Source of the DNA: Symsagittifera roscoffensis
Lineage: Eukaryota > Xenacoelomorpha > Acoela > Convolutidae
Assembly (NCBI RefSeq): GCF_963678635.1
Contig: NC_087071.1
Coordinates: forward strand, 38,279,858-38,343,857
DNA length: 64,000 nt
Direction: 5' to 3'
Shown here: piece after piece, positions 1-12,141 of the stretch
Layout of the letters: every line of letters begins with the position of its first letter
How positions within the stretch are numbered: position 1 is the first letter of the stretch
Notes under the pieces: generated by a model
Told to the model about the DNA's origin: nothing
Seen by the model: only the letters and a program-made list of their open reading frames with translations
Databases searched by the model: none
Program-made: the position numbers and the translations under genes

Positions 1-1380
1 AAATATCTTTGAAGAAAAATCTTCAACGACCATCATAGGCGCTAAACCTATTATTGTACAAGAACGACTGATAAAAACATCTCTAGTCGTTTTCTTCAAA
101 AATAAAATTATAAAAATTATAAAAATAGGCCTATCCTATTTCTTAATTTTCGATAAATAATTTTTTTTTAAAATCTAACAGATCATCAAGGCTTTCCTTG
201 GATCTTTAATTCACTTTTACCTAATTTAATTTAATTTCATTAATTTTATATCTTGATCATCAAGTTTTATCCTTGGATCAAATAGAACAATTTTGTTTTC
301 CCCCACACAATTAGTAAAGTCTCAAACGACCTCAAACGTCGATTCACTATCCAACCCTTCCTCAAGACCCAAGACTAATAGAAATTTTTCAACCACACTA
401 ACCATTCTATATAGGATAAACAGTGAAGAACTTCGGTTATTTATCCTTCACTTGACCCCCTTCTTACCTGACTCAGGATAATACTTAAACTTAGTAAGTT
501 TAAAATAGTATCGAACGAGCTACTTGTGTTCTAATTATACCTGAACCTTGTGGATCGATTTACTATTCTCCAACCCTTGAACACAATCACTACCCCTAAG
601 TAAGATTAAGTAAGTTAACACCTTAACTTAGACTTGCCACGAGAAAGTAACAATTATTCTCAGGAACCGATATATATACTTTTCTCTCCAACCCTGAAAA
701 ACATGAGCCAAGTTAGGCTAACCACAAAAAAATTTAAGAACTAACAGTTTAAGACATTAAAAATCACTAATCCCAATATTGCATCCGTCATCCTAAGCCT
801 TATGTCACTAGGCAATTTAGGAAATAAACAAACAATAATATTACACAATTGTGAAATAAAAACGAAAAATATGACCTAGTAATCACTCCACATACACAAT
901 CAGTAGGATATATTAGAACAAAAAGACGGACAATCACAAGAAAAATTTTAAGCAAACAAAGACAGATTACACGAAAAACATTTTCAAAGCGAAGAAACGC
1001 AGCCTCCGAATCAGAAACCAGTAATTTAGAAGAACTTTACAGATTAAAAGACTCCGTAAAAAAAAATTACCAAGTTACTGATACATTATATTTTTCTGAC
1101 TCAGAAACCACATCACAATCATCAATACAATGAGAACGAAGAATAAAAAAGACAAACAAAAACAAACCAGTAAGTCTATACAATTGGAATCTACCAATAA
1201 AACACAATGAAAACTACAAATTAACAGTCATAGAAACACAAAAAAAGTCAAAATGAAGACAGCGAAGAAAACAAAAAATCCATCCTCTCATTTTTAATCA
1301 ATTCACTCACTAATAACAGAGGACAAACACAATTTTGTCAAAATTTAATCGCAAATTCATTTGAAAGAGGAGTTAGTCCA
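1..1380 (+). other. Leader / upstream region of the left LTR element
   Basis: No protein recognised in the first kilobase. Two short hairpin-forming repeats built on GATCATCAAG...CCTTGGATC lie at 181-204 and 255-279. A short CCAACCCT motif recurs near 350, 570 and 690. From about 840 to 1,380 the sequence becomes A-rich and resembles the decayed coding style of the following gag region, but no domain can be named. Confidence 0.35.
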
Positions 1381-4300
1381 TGTAAGCCAAATTTCCAGAA
1401 ATAAAAATCAAAAGACAATTTGTTGATCAGTATTTAAAAGGAATATGTAATCTAACACAACAGTACGGAATCTATACCATAGAAATCCATTCACCAAGTA
1501 AAATTCATGGTAGATATCTACTTCAAACAGACGACGTAGATATAGAGTTTTCAAAAGTATTCACAGAATACATAAAAAATATACAACATCAAAATTCACA
1601 AAGAGCGAATTCAATATCCACTAATGATGTATTCAAAATAATTTATAAATATCCATCTATACTAGAAAACCCAGAATCTCAAGGAACTTCACCAGTTTAA
1701 ACATCAAAACCTACAACTGTAAGACATGATATTACAATATTCTACGAATATTTACACAGAATCCGTGAAAATTTAATCAGTAACGAAGTTTCACAAATTG
1801 TTCAACACGATTTACAAAAAATCTTAGATGGTTTATCATTGATTATTTCACAATTCATATTGATCTAATCTCACAAGCAAGAAAAAATTTTAGACTTCAA
1901 AGTTCAACTGATGACAATGTATTAGCTGAACAGTCAGATTATATTTGGGACCCTGAATGGTCTCATCCACTATTCCTGAACATACCAACAGATATTTCAA
2001 GTCAAGCAGTAGGCACAATTTCTATTCACAAAGGTCATGTTAAAGTATATCCACTCACAACTGACGCAACACCTTTGAATTTCAATTCATTTCTACCCGA
2101 TAGAATAGGAAATAATAGTGTAAACTCAACCATCATACAACAAGAAAACCTAAATGGAACTAGAAATCTTACACAGCAAGATATTCAATCACCATCACGT
2201 TTCACAAAGGAAGAAAAAATTGAAACAGTAGCAACAACAACACAACAAAATATTTCACCAATACATCTAAATCTTACAACTCCAAGACCCAAAAATCCCA
2301 CATTACCATAGGTAACATTACAATCTACGGTTAAACCCTCCGTTGTTCCAAAATATTCACAATTGGATTACCAAACGCTTAGACCAATGACGAAACCAAC
2401 GCAAAAACAAAGAACAATCACTAGAAATAATTTTGCAGAACATAATTATAAGTATGTAAATAGACCACAAACAACTAAACCCCCTCGTGCAAACACGCAA
2501 AATCATTTATTTTTGCAAAGACAAAATTTCCAACAACCATCATCAAACTTCGTAAATTTTAATGATTACCCACGTATTTCACAAGACCAATGTGAAAATT
2601 ATCCTTTTTTCAGCAAAATAAAAAAAATAGACAGCAAAACCAAAATAGACATAAAACACCTTATGATACACCTAATTATCTTTCATCAGATGATGGAGAT
2701 TTTTATAACCAAAACCATCAACAATTTTCTCAAAACCAAAGACTCCACTTTTATCACGTAAATCAACCAAATATTTTTGAACCATATCCACAAGAACAAC
2801 ATATGAGACAATCTAGATCAAATCACGCATCTCAAAATAATAATTTTTATTCACAAACCCAATTAATACAGATTATTATCAACCAAAGCAAATGCAAAAT
2901 GAAATCCCGCTACCTTATTATTTACAACAACATTAAATCACAAAGAGTCAACTTACAATTTTTTCACAAGTGCCAAATGCCACAGAATCACTTCAAATGA
3001 CTATGATTTCATACTTAATGGGAGGATCATCAATTATATCAAACAAGTAATTGATGGTATTTACAGGTACAGACACTGAATAATCTGTAGAAGATTATTT
3101 AAGTGCAGTCACAGCAAATTTAATCTTAAATATAGGACCTGAACCAAAAACTACATCACTTCACCAAAATTGGATACATAGACGTACAGCATTAATACAG
3201 ACCACACTAGATGGCGCAGCTGAAAAATGGTTCTCAGATTTACCCAAGAAGTAAAATCAGATTGGAAAAGATTCCCACAAGAGTTTTCAAAAATTTTTGA
3301 TTCAGAAAGGAACAAACAACATCAAAGTGTTTTATGCAACAAAAATCGTAGACTACCAAACGAAACGATCAAACAACTAGCAGTAAGGATCGAAACACTA
3401 GTCCGAAAAGCATAATCACTAAACACTCATGATTATGAAAAGACTAAAATGACAGAGTTTTTAATGATGACCCTAACCCCTCAATTGCGGAAAATAGCAA
3501 TCAAAAAGAGAGCATCACATCCTTCCTCAATTCGAGAACCAGATTTAGATTTTGGAAAACTAGTAGATAAAGTAGAACAGGCAGAAATTTCTATGAAATT
3601 TGAAGAAACAGAAAATCTCAAACTACAATTTGTTAATAATATTCAAACCACTACAACACAGATAAATAATATACACAACTCAGCTATAGATCTATCCGAA
3701 AAAATTACTGAAAACCTAAATTTTAAAGGTAAACTATCATTCAGAAAAAGGTGTTACTACTGCCGAAGATACGGACATAGCATTGCTGAATGCAGACAAA
3801 AACAACAAGACAATCAGAATAAACCACAAAAGAACAAAGAACCAAACAAGTCATTTTATCAATACATGAAAAAAGATCAAAATTCACCAAAAAAAAACAT
3901 TCACAGTAATAATAGTTCTGGAAAACCACTTCCAAACAGCTCAAATTATTCAAGAAATGAATCAACTTATAACTCTGATTACAGAGGTAGATCACCAGAC
4001 CAAAGAAATTCACGTAATTTCTCACAAAACAGATATAGTCGATCAAAAAGCCGAAATACTCAATATCGAAAAAATTATTCACAATCAAACTCAAACAGAC
4101 CAAATTATTCGTTTGATACCAGTTACCATTCATATTCTAGGGATGGACAATATTCAAATGATAGATCAAGAAATTCATCGTACAATAGACATAGAAATTA
4201 TTCCAACAATAGAAACAGAAGCTTTTCGAATAATCGAAATCAACGATATAACAACCGATCACGAGATTATTCGAAAAACAAATCAAATCACCAAAGATCT

Positions 4301-4900
4301 AACTACAAAAATTATCAAAATAGATCACGAAATAATTCACAAAATAGAAATTATATTTAAAACAATAGACAAAGAAACTACTCCCAATCACCTCATAGGA
4401 ATAATACACGTTATTCTGATTCTCACAACAAATATAGAAGTAACACACCAAAACATCAAAGACAAATAAATCAAGTACAAACAACTGAAGAAACCAATTT
4501 AGACCCCTCTGGTATTGACAATATAGAAAAGACTGAATTACAACTAAATCACATAAATTGCGAATCTACAGACAGTGAAAGCGATACAGAAAACACAATT
4601 GTAGTCAACATGATAAAAGTTGAAAATGACTATGAAACCGTTACGTACGAACAACTATTTCGTTCACATGTCTATGAAAATCAATTGGAACTTTTTTTAA
4701 ATTATTACAATAGACCTAGCAGTAATAACATACCAATAGAGCAAGAAGCAAATGAAATAACGACATGACACAAATCTGAAAAAGAACAAGCACCATGTTC
4801 AAGTACAAATTATATTTATCAAAATATACCAAAGAAACCACCAAAAGAAAAAAATTGGACAATTCCATTCCTCTTAGAAAGTCCAAAAACCAAAAAATTT
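1380..4900 (+). pseudogene. gag: gag region of left LTR element (fossil)
   Basis: The capsid-like part is visible at about 3,060-3,415 (pattern DGAAEKWFSDL followed by basic helices), as in Retrotrans_gag proteins. A CCHC zinc knuckle, CYYCRRYGHSIAEC, lies at 3,752-3,793. It is followed to about 4,500 by a long tail rich in Arg, Ser, Asn and Tyr with many RS/RN dipeptides, probably an RNA-binding nucleocapsid extension. Upstream (1,380-3,000) is Gln/Asn/Thr-rich sequence with no recognised fold. The region is decayed. Capsid and nucleocapsid package the element RNA in such families. Confidence 0.7.
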
Positions 4901-4924
4901 CAACCACCAGACCTCGAAATAAGT

Positions 4925-5180
4925 TTTTTGATAGACTCTGGAGCAGAATCGAATATCATTAAAATTCCAACTTGGAAAGAAATCAAAATTTCACATCCAA
5001 AGCTAACACCTGTGAAAACAGCCAGTAGACTAGCAACAGCACAAGGCTCAACCTTAACAAACTATGGAAAAATCCAACTTTTCCTTGTTCCTACTAAAAC
5101 AATGGAACAAAATAAACTCTTAAATAAACCATTTAAGCAAAACCACCACATCACAGATTGGAATCTCTTTCATCACTAAA
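4925..5180 (+). pseudogene. pro: Retropepsin region of left LTR element (fossil)
   Basis: The motif LIDSGAESNIIKI matches the catalytic Asp-Ser-Gly strand of retroviral-type aspartic proteases and sits between the gag tail and RT, the expected place. In this family the protease cuts the Gag-Pol precursor. The region is short and decayed. Confidence 0.7.
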
Positions 5181-5859
5181 TACATACCAACTATCAATAT
5201 ATTAGACAGTAAAATTGATATTAAAGATAAATATACAAGAATGCATAACGCCGCTTTAACTTTCTTCCAAAGAATGAACAAACAACCACCATTCTTTTCA
5301 AAATTTTACCCCATCTATAAGAAAGAAAGAAAACATCTTAAACCACTTTCAGGATACATTTATGACTTCCCGATCAAACAAGTTCATCAATACGACAAAA
5401 ATCAAAACAGACAACATCTCTATATGTCTGACCTTGATTTTAGACTTATTCACAAATTTTTTAGAGTAACAATTTCCTCGAAACTATACATGAAAAACTC
5501 AAACTCCGATATCATTTCTCTACATGTATATAATAATTCACCATATAAATTAACCCGACCTTTAGGACTCCTAGGATATTGTGAAACCAATGCCACGACT
5601 TCTCCCACAAAAGAAGTAGCATATAGAGTAATTAATCTATTACAATTATTAGATATATGTCAATCATCAGTTCTTGATGAAGAATTATCAATAAACAAAA
5701 TAATAAGCAACGAAAAAAAAGAAACACGGACAATTTTACAAAAACACCTTATTTTGAAACAACATTCAAAATCACCAACATTATGATATCCAACAGTTTA
5801 TGCCACATCTAAGTTCGACGTTGAAAAAATAAATTCACCACTCCATCTACCGTTAAAAC

Positions 5860-6640
5860 TTGATGCAGTTTTCAAAAACAAAGGGCAAGCAAAGTACCTT
5901 TCCACTTACATGACAAAGTTAATAGATTACTTGACATTCTAAAACAATATGAAATCATATCCCCAGTAAACAAAGAAGAACAGCCGAAAGAAAACACCTT
6001 TATCAACCCGGTCATTATTCTCGCCAAAGGAGAATCACTAAAAAAAAGTTCTAGACGCTAGATATCTAAATTCACCCAGTGATGAATCTAAATGTAATTG
6101 GCCAATAGAACCAATTCAAGTAATTTTAACAAAGGTAAACAGTAAATACTTCACAACCGCAGACATGAATAGTGCATATAATCAAGTGCCCCTAGACGAA
6201 CAATCACGACGATTAACACAATTTGTTATTGGAAATCAACAAAATGAATTTAATAGATTTTTCTATGGCATAACCATAGGATCAGCAGTTTTTTCAGCCT
6301 TTATGAGTAAAACTTTTAGACCACTGATACTCAAGAAAAAGGCATCACATTTTTAGACGACGTCTTTATGCAATCACCAACTAAAGATGAGATGTTCGCA
6401 GTTCTAGAAAATATCACCAAAATTTACAAAAAGTAAATATGAAAGCAGTCCCACACAAATCACAGTTTTTCTTAACACGCGTAAAATTTCTCGGACACAT
6501 TATAGAGAAAAACACTATAACCCTTTTGAAGTCACGAATAGATGCAATCCAAAAACTCCAGCCATCTACAAACAAAAAGAAAATCCAAGAATTTCTTGGA
6601 ATGTTAAATTTCATAAATAATTAAGTCTACAAAATGCAAT
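5860..6640 (+). pseudogene. pol: Reverse transcriptase region of left LTR element (fossil)
   Basis: Recognisable RT blocks occur in order: the palm block with TADMNSAYNQVPLD (about 6,155-6,195), the FLDD catalytic block (about 6,350), a KFLGHII block near 6,490 and a thumb-like IQEFLGMLNFI near 6,590. The FLDD variant replaces the commoner YxDD. The order and the spacing to RNase H fit Ty3/gypsy. Decayed. Confidence 0.8.
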
Positions 6641-6659
6641 TATACTTAGGACCATTCTG

Positions 6660-7200
6660 TAACATTCTTAGACGATAAAACAATTTTGAATGGACAACAG
6701 AATACCATACACAATTTGAAGAAGTCAAAAAACTTCTTAACAAAAAATTTCAAATACAATTCCAGATCCCAATCAACCATTTTATGCAATGTGCGATGCT
6801 TCAAATTTTGGCATCGGTGCAGCATTACTACAATCCCACAATGGAACAAATAACATGAATCTTATATCAGCAAATTCCCGCCTATTTACACAAGCTGAAT
6901 TACGGCTCTCTACTCTCATGAGAGAACGCACAGCTATCATATATACCCTCACAGAATATGAATTTTTGATACTTGGATCAAAACATCCAACAGTTTTGTT
7001 TACGGATCAGAAACCTATCATATTTCTTTTTGCACAAAAATCGAATCCGAATCATCTAGTTTACAGATTTCAATTAATTTGAATGAAATTTCCAAACTTA
7101 CACATAGTATGGACAGCAGGAAAAAACCTTGCACTACCTGATACTCGTAGTAGAAATACGCCACCTGAACTACTAACAAGGAAAACAACAGTTGAAATAC
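6660..7200 (+). pseudogene. pol: RNase H region of left LTR element (fossil)
   Basis: The motif MCDASNFGIGAALLQ at about 6,790-6,830 is the first catalytic Asp block of gypsy RNase H. TDQKPIIFLF near 7,005 is a later block, and LPDTRSRN near 7,135 matches the conserved A-D-xLSR end block. It follows RT directly, as usual. Confidence 0.75.
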
Positions 7201-7779
7201 CACAAAATATAAAAATCTATCTCGCTAAAGATGAAACGATTGGAATGCAAATTTTCAGTAAAAACCGACATAGATCAATCACAAATAAACAATCTACAAC
7301 ATTTTCCACTCTATTTAGAGTGTCAAAACAACCATTATGAAAATGATTTAGGCACATCTACATTTAAGCCGATTCCATGTTCACATTGGATCAAAAACAA
7401 TACTCAACAAAAGCGAATTAAACAACAACCACAAAAAAAGACCCATTCCCTTTAATTGGAAAGGAAAATTTAACGGAAACAATAAGTTTATCAGGACCGT
7501 TACCAAATGATTCAAAATACACGATAAATCAAGTTTTCAATCTACATGACCCACTTGACACATTACCCCTATCCAAAACAGAAATAGAAAACTTTTTTTT
7601 CTACCAACAACAGAAAAAATTACACTAGAACTATTACAAAAATATCAAAACCTCGATCCCGTCATCAGAAAACTAAAATCATGGCACAAGTATATAACTA
7701 AACCAACCAAAGCTGATACCACAATCTTAGGAAACAAAATACTCCTTAGATAATTCAAAAAAATTCAATAATACTACTA

Positions 7780-8270
7780 TGAAAGAAAACACAGATATTT
7801 TAGAATATAAAACAACTGATTTTAAAGTACCTTGTCTACCCTTAAGTGTGATGCTAATAGCATTCAATACTTCAAATACCCTACATACTAAAGGACATCC
7901 AGGATCAGAAAAGACGTACTCTAATTTTATCCAAAATTTTTATTTCCCCAATGCACCAATTTGGATTAAAAGATTATGCAACGATTGTATAATATGTCAA
8001 TTAAATAAACCCGACCCAAATCAAAAACAAATCGCAGAAAAACAAGAATTTAAAGGACACAGTTTGTATTTCAATCACAGAATATAACTTGACACATAAG
8101 GACCAATTTCGCCATCTTCAGAAGGAAACTCCTATATAATGGTCATTGTTGCTGCATTTACACACTACGTAGCACTCAACCCAGTACCCCATTGTAATGC
8201 TTACTATGCATATACAACACTCTACGAACACTGGATAGCTAAATTCGGATTTCCCGAAATCCTAGTGTCA
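7780..8270 (+). pseudogene. int: Integrase, N-terminal part (fossil), left LTR element
   Basis: The HHCC zinc-binding region is visible (HPGSEKTYSNFI ... CNDCIICQLNKP, about 7,895-8,010), followed by the first part of the catalytic core (VIVAAFTHYVALNPVP, about 8,140-8,190) up to HWIAKFGFPEILVS. Here the match stops abruptly and sequence of another element (a MULE) begins. The remainder of integrase resumes about 7.6 kb downstream. Confidence 0.75.
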
Positions 8271-8900
8271 TACATAGAGCGTCCCCCGCGCGTCCTCGGA
8301 GAATCATTTAAACCCAAGTTGATTCAAAATAATCCAGTAACGGTACTCATCACTTTTCTCGGTAACTTCAGAGCATAGAGCAGCCATGCCAATTTCAAAG
8401 TCAACCGCGGGTATTAGTGCCAGAGCAACAATTGACTTTAAAAGCATGCGCAATTTCTTATCTTCCCGATAAACTGGTGCTATTTCGATCTCTTGAAATT
8501 TGCACCAAATGGTCTGAGAAAAATGACTGAAGCGATTTTTTAGCTACTCAACTGAATATCGTCTGAAAAGCGTTAACTAAAGCTTTTTCAAAATCTAATA
8601 CAATCTGTGAGAGCTCAAGTCCTGTATTGTTTTTTTTTTTAATTTTATGACGGCTCGGATATATTGCTGTTCAATTTTTTTGAAGAAAAAAAAAGACTAA
8701 TGGAACAATTTGATCATTAATCACTGCATGTTTTGTAAGAGTTTGATAAACTAACGCGGGACATGCTTTAAACGTCCAACCTAGGTGCCGGACTGCGTTG
8801 CTTTCCAAAACTTCAAAGATCTCGTCGATGACAAATATTAACATTCGGCATTTTCAACCGGTCTGAAATCGAAAAGGCGTAAATTATAACTCGTCAGGGT
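8270..8900 (-). pseudogene. MULE-type (Mutator-like) transposase fragment
   Basis: On the - strand the conceptual fragments, upstream to downstream, are: HLGWTFKACPALVYQ and HAVINDQIVPLV (near 8,700-8,800), SQIVLDFEKALVNAFQ (near 8,560-8,610), a FSHFSQTIW-like block near 8,510, LRMLLKSIVALALIPA near 8,430, and LLDYFESTW near 8,310. This is the order seen in MULE transposases: the DGTFK-like block, the D-FE-A block, the C/H-rich helix, and the F-xY-F-TW block close to the C-terminus. The frame is broken several times by stops and shifts, for example after DYFESTWV, and the N-terminal third is absent or unrecognisable. Family assignment is by pattern and not by search. Confidence 0.65.
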
Positions 8901-10261
8901 CTTGCTTAACGCGAAAGGCACATCATTGACTTATAAGGAGTGGGGGCGTAAAGAGGTTGTTCGTTGCCGTTGAACAGTTCTGGCGAGGGACTTGTTTTTA
9001 GGCAAGTTAACAACAGTTTCGAGACTAATATACCCAGCATTTTCCACCTAACCGATCCTGGGAGGCTCCAATGTTGTTTTTTTTTTCTGTTTGATAGCAA
9101 GTTTAACCCTTTTTAATTTACAGGCTTAGAACATTACAAGAAACAATTTTTGATCCCCCCCAAAAAATACCCCCGGTCTTCAAAAAGTTAGCCTTTTCGA
9201 GGGGTTATTATTGTGTTCCGCAGGGTGTGGCAAGTTTTCCCCCGATGAAACGCATGCCTTGCAGTCATGCTAATCCAATGTTTTAAGACAAATTAAACTT
9301 AGAAAAGTCTCAACCTTGAAAGCTTAGGTTCAAGCTTAGGTTTGCAGTATCAGTTTAGATTGAAAGTTTCTCCATTGTGGACCAATTTCAGTTTTCCTTG
9401 CTTGCTCATGACAAAGTTTAAAGGCATATTGGGATCAATAAGTGTACTGATTTGCCAGACGGAACTTAAACGAATGACTTGAAAGTAAGGTTTTTTAGAT
9501 GCGACTAATGTTCAATTACTCTTATTTTTGGTTTTAATTCATTCCAATTTAATTTTTAATTCAAAATTGGTGCTAAATTGTAGTTTTTGATTGCCCGCTT
9601 GAAGTTTATCCCCGGTAATCCCCCTCAATAAGAAAATAAATCGTGCTGCTAAATGTCGCTCGCTACGAATAGACGGTTGGTGCGAAGTGTCGCCTTTTAA
9701 AAATGCTGCGAATCGTCGCTTGCAATCAATTGTGGCTTGCGACGAATTGTCGTCTCATGACAAATCAATAGAGTTTTGGAAGAAGCATTTAGAAACTTAG
9801 AAGAAATTAGTTGAACTTTCAAAAAGTGTTGGGCTAAGAGAATAAGCGCGACAAAACTAAACAGGTCCTAAGAAACCTTTTCAGCTACTAAAAATACATA
9901 ATCTTCAAAATTATCCTCAACATCCTTCATTGAACTTTTTTTGCGAGCCTTCTTGAAAATAATTTTGAAAAATTATTCAAATTTGTAAAGTCATACACTG
10001 CGGTTTGAAAATATTAGATCAAATTGAACATCAATACTTGGTTATTGCTTTAGATCCAGTTCCAAAAAAGAGACAAACTTTTGATCCAAACAAACAATAA
10101 TCTTGAAATCTGATTGTTTCTATTGCAGAGTCAAAATGTGGATTGTCTCATAACTTCGACGCAAGAATCACTTCCAGATGTTAATCATCAAATTTCTAGG
10201 TTTTGGTGTCAGTTTTTTTTCCGCTGAACACTACCTGTATTTAGAGAACTGAAAATCAGTA
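8900..10261. other. Unrecognised spacer
   Basis: No gene recognised. Moderately AT-rich. A short cryptic repeat around GTCGCT/GTCGTC occurs at about 9,655, 9,689, 9,715 and 9,749, mostly preceded by GCGAA-like bases. The part to about 9,100 may be the far upstream part of the MULE relic. Confidence 0.3.
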
Positions 10262-10269
10262 CTGAAATA

Positions 10270-10668
10270 CAGGGCGGATCTAGGATTTTCTCAAGGGAAA
10301 GCGGATTTTCAAAAAAAAACTTCAAAAGTTTTGTCGACCTTTTTTTAGGTCGACCAAATTGATTTATTGATTTTCTGAGCTCTCCCAAAGCACTACTAAG
10401 ACCCTGTTCTGGCCGATATTTCTGCGCCACAGGCAAAATTTCGAAAAAAAAACAGGCCAAAAAAAAGCGTTTTAAGGCACTTTTTGGAAAATTTTACAAA
10501 AAAAAAAACGCGTTTTTTCGGCGTGCAATCCCCCTTCAAAATTAGTATTTATTGGCACCGAAGGCGCCTTTAGAAAAATTTTAGGTTCCGTCACCAAAAA
10601 TGGATATCTCAAAATAGTACAGGGGGCGGTAGGGTCGGAAGGCCCCCTCCCCCTTAAATCCGCCTCTG
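10270..10668 (-). mobile_element. hAT-type miniature element with perfect 8-bp target duplication
   Basis: The sequence begins CAGGGCGGATCTAGG and ends ...CCTTAAATCCGCCTCTG, giving imperfect terminal inverted repeats of the CAGGG type used by hAT elements. It is flanked on both sides by the identical 8-mer CTGAAATA (10,262-10,269 and 10,669-10,676), the hAT target duplication length. It is 399 bp and non-coding. Its inside, read on the - strand, is homologous to one unit of the tandem array at 35,958-37,770, including the palindromic AAGGCGCCTTCGGTGCC-like core. Confidence 0.85.
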
Positions 10669-10679
10669 CTGAAATAAAT

Positions 10680-11225
10680 GTTCTAAAAGTAATACAAAAA
10701 ACAGGAACTGATTGATGAGATTTGAATTGAAGTTAAGTCCGCATCAAAACTGCAATAGCACAATCAGAACTCTAAATAAATGTACGGTCCATACAATGAG
10801 CAGATCCATGGCTGGTCGAAACAGATCACGTTTCTTTTGAACCACGCGAAGTTCACCCGTTCTGCTAAGTGTTTCGCGCTGCGAAACATGCTCAAACTAC
10901 CAAAATTGGCCAGACTTTTCTTCTTGACGAGTGATAATTTTCACAATACGTGGTACATTTGCATTATATTGAATTACTTATTGAAATGTTATAGAACTTA
11001 AAGACTTAAGTAGTTATAGAAAAAAAAATTATTGAAATGTTTAAAACATGACTACTAGGGTATTAAAAAATTACAAAAAAAGTTATACTCAAGTCTTTTA
11101 GCTATGAAATTTTTTTCCAATTCATGATGTTTTCTATTCAAGCAGTAGCACGTTAAAGTGGATGCAGTTTCAAAAGTCTCATGTTTTTCTTACAATTCTG
11201 AATTGATTTTTCATTGAAACTATTG
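10680..11225. other. Unrecognised spacer
   Basis: No supported gene. A short stretch at 10,780-10,930 is less AT-rich and open on both strands, but no family is recognised. Confidence 0.25.
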
Positions 11226-11229
11226 TAGT

Positions 11230-11276
11230 TTGCTTAAATTGCTCTTACAGCACTGCTATAAGAGCAATTTAAGCAA
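11230..11276. repeat. Perfect 18-bp inverted repeat (hairpin)
   Basis: Arms TTGCTTAAATTGCTCTTA at 11,230-11,247 and its exact reverse complement at 11,259-11,276, with an 11-nt loop containing CAGCACTG. It lies 9 bases before the miniature element at 11,286. The loop resembles the terminal CAGCACTG of that element. Confidence 0.8.
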
Positions 11277-11285
11277 GTTAAAATA

Positions 11286-12139
11286 CAGTGGTGATTTAAA
11301 TCAACCGGACAAAATGCGTTAAACTTGAAATTTAAAACGCGTTTTTCTCAAATTGGGTTGAATTTAAGCGAAAACTTATGATGACGAAACTTGCTTAAAA
11401 TTTTAGCAGAATTAAAATGGTGTAGTTTGATTTGCGAAATTCGGGTCCGAAATTTTACCCCAAAAATGAGTCATTTTGGCTGTTCTTAATTAATCAAAAA
11501 TTACGCCGAAAATACCCAGTCGATCACAGACATAATTATATCAAAGTGAGCCCCTTACGTAGCCCAACAAACTTTAAGAAGGATATATTCTCCAAAAAAA
11601 AAAAAATTTGCAACCCGTTTAAAAGTTGTTTTTAAATAAATAGTTGGTATTTTATTTAGTAAAAACGACCTTTTTTGTCTATCAAGCAAAAATAAATTAA
11701 TTTTAAACAATGCTGGAGAATATACTCTTCTTAAAGTTTGTTGGGCTACGTACCGTTTTAATGGATTATAATCGATTATTTTGTCATTTTATGGATAATG
11801 ACCATATTATCACAATATAATCGATTATGATCCATGGGCGCTCGGTGCGGGTAAGGAGCTCATTTTGATATAATTATGTCTGTGATCGACTGGGTACTTT
11901 TGGCGTAATTTTCTACTAACGTAATTTTTGATTAACTAAGAATAGCCAAAATGACTCATTTTTGGCGTAAAATTTTGGGCCCGAATTTCGCAAAACAAAT
12001 TACACCATATTAATTCTGCTAAAAATTTAAGCAAGTTTTGTGTTCATAAGTTTTCACTTAAACTCAGCCCAACTTGAGAAAAACGCGTTTGAAATTTTAA
12101 TTTTAACGCGTTTTGTCCGGTTAATTTAAATCAGCATTG
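11286..12139. mobile_element. Long-TIR Tc1/mariner-type miniature element, copy A
   Basis: It starts CAGTGGTGATTTAAAT and ends ATTTAAATCAGCATTG, flanked by TA on both sides (11,284-11,285 and 12,140-12,141). The inverted repeats run for several hundred bases (CCGGACAAAA...CGCG... in the left arm, its complement in the right), so the element is nearly a large palindrome. Non-coding. It carries a 99-bp insert at 11,753-11,851. The TA target and CAGTG ends are typical of Tc1/mariner-derived miniature elements. Confidence 0.8.
11753..11851 (+). mobile_element. 99-bp insert with TA duplication inside miniature element A
   Basis: The insert begins CCGTTTTAATGGATTATA and ends GCGCTCGGTGCGGG. The sister copy near 25,060 has the empty site CTACGTAAGGGGCTC, whereas here the insert lies between two TA dinucleotides. 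It is related to the ATAATGG-rich element at 35,538-35,845, whose end is ATGGGCACTCCGTGCGGG. Confidence 0.65.
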
Positions 12140-12141
12140 TA

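Noticed and set aside
11432-11635. Short conserved open frames in the miniature-element arms (also near 24,964, 27,356, 28,192, 29,380 and 32,145)
   Set aside because: They recur only because the arms are repeated and also appear from the inverted arm; there is no sign of protein-level conservation.
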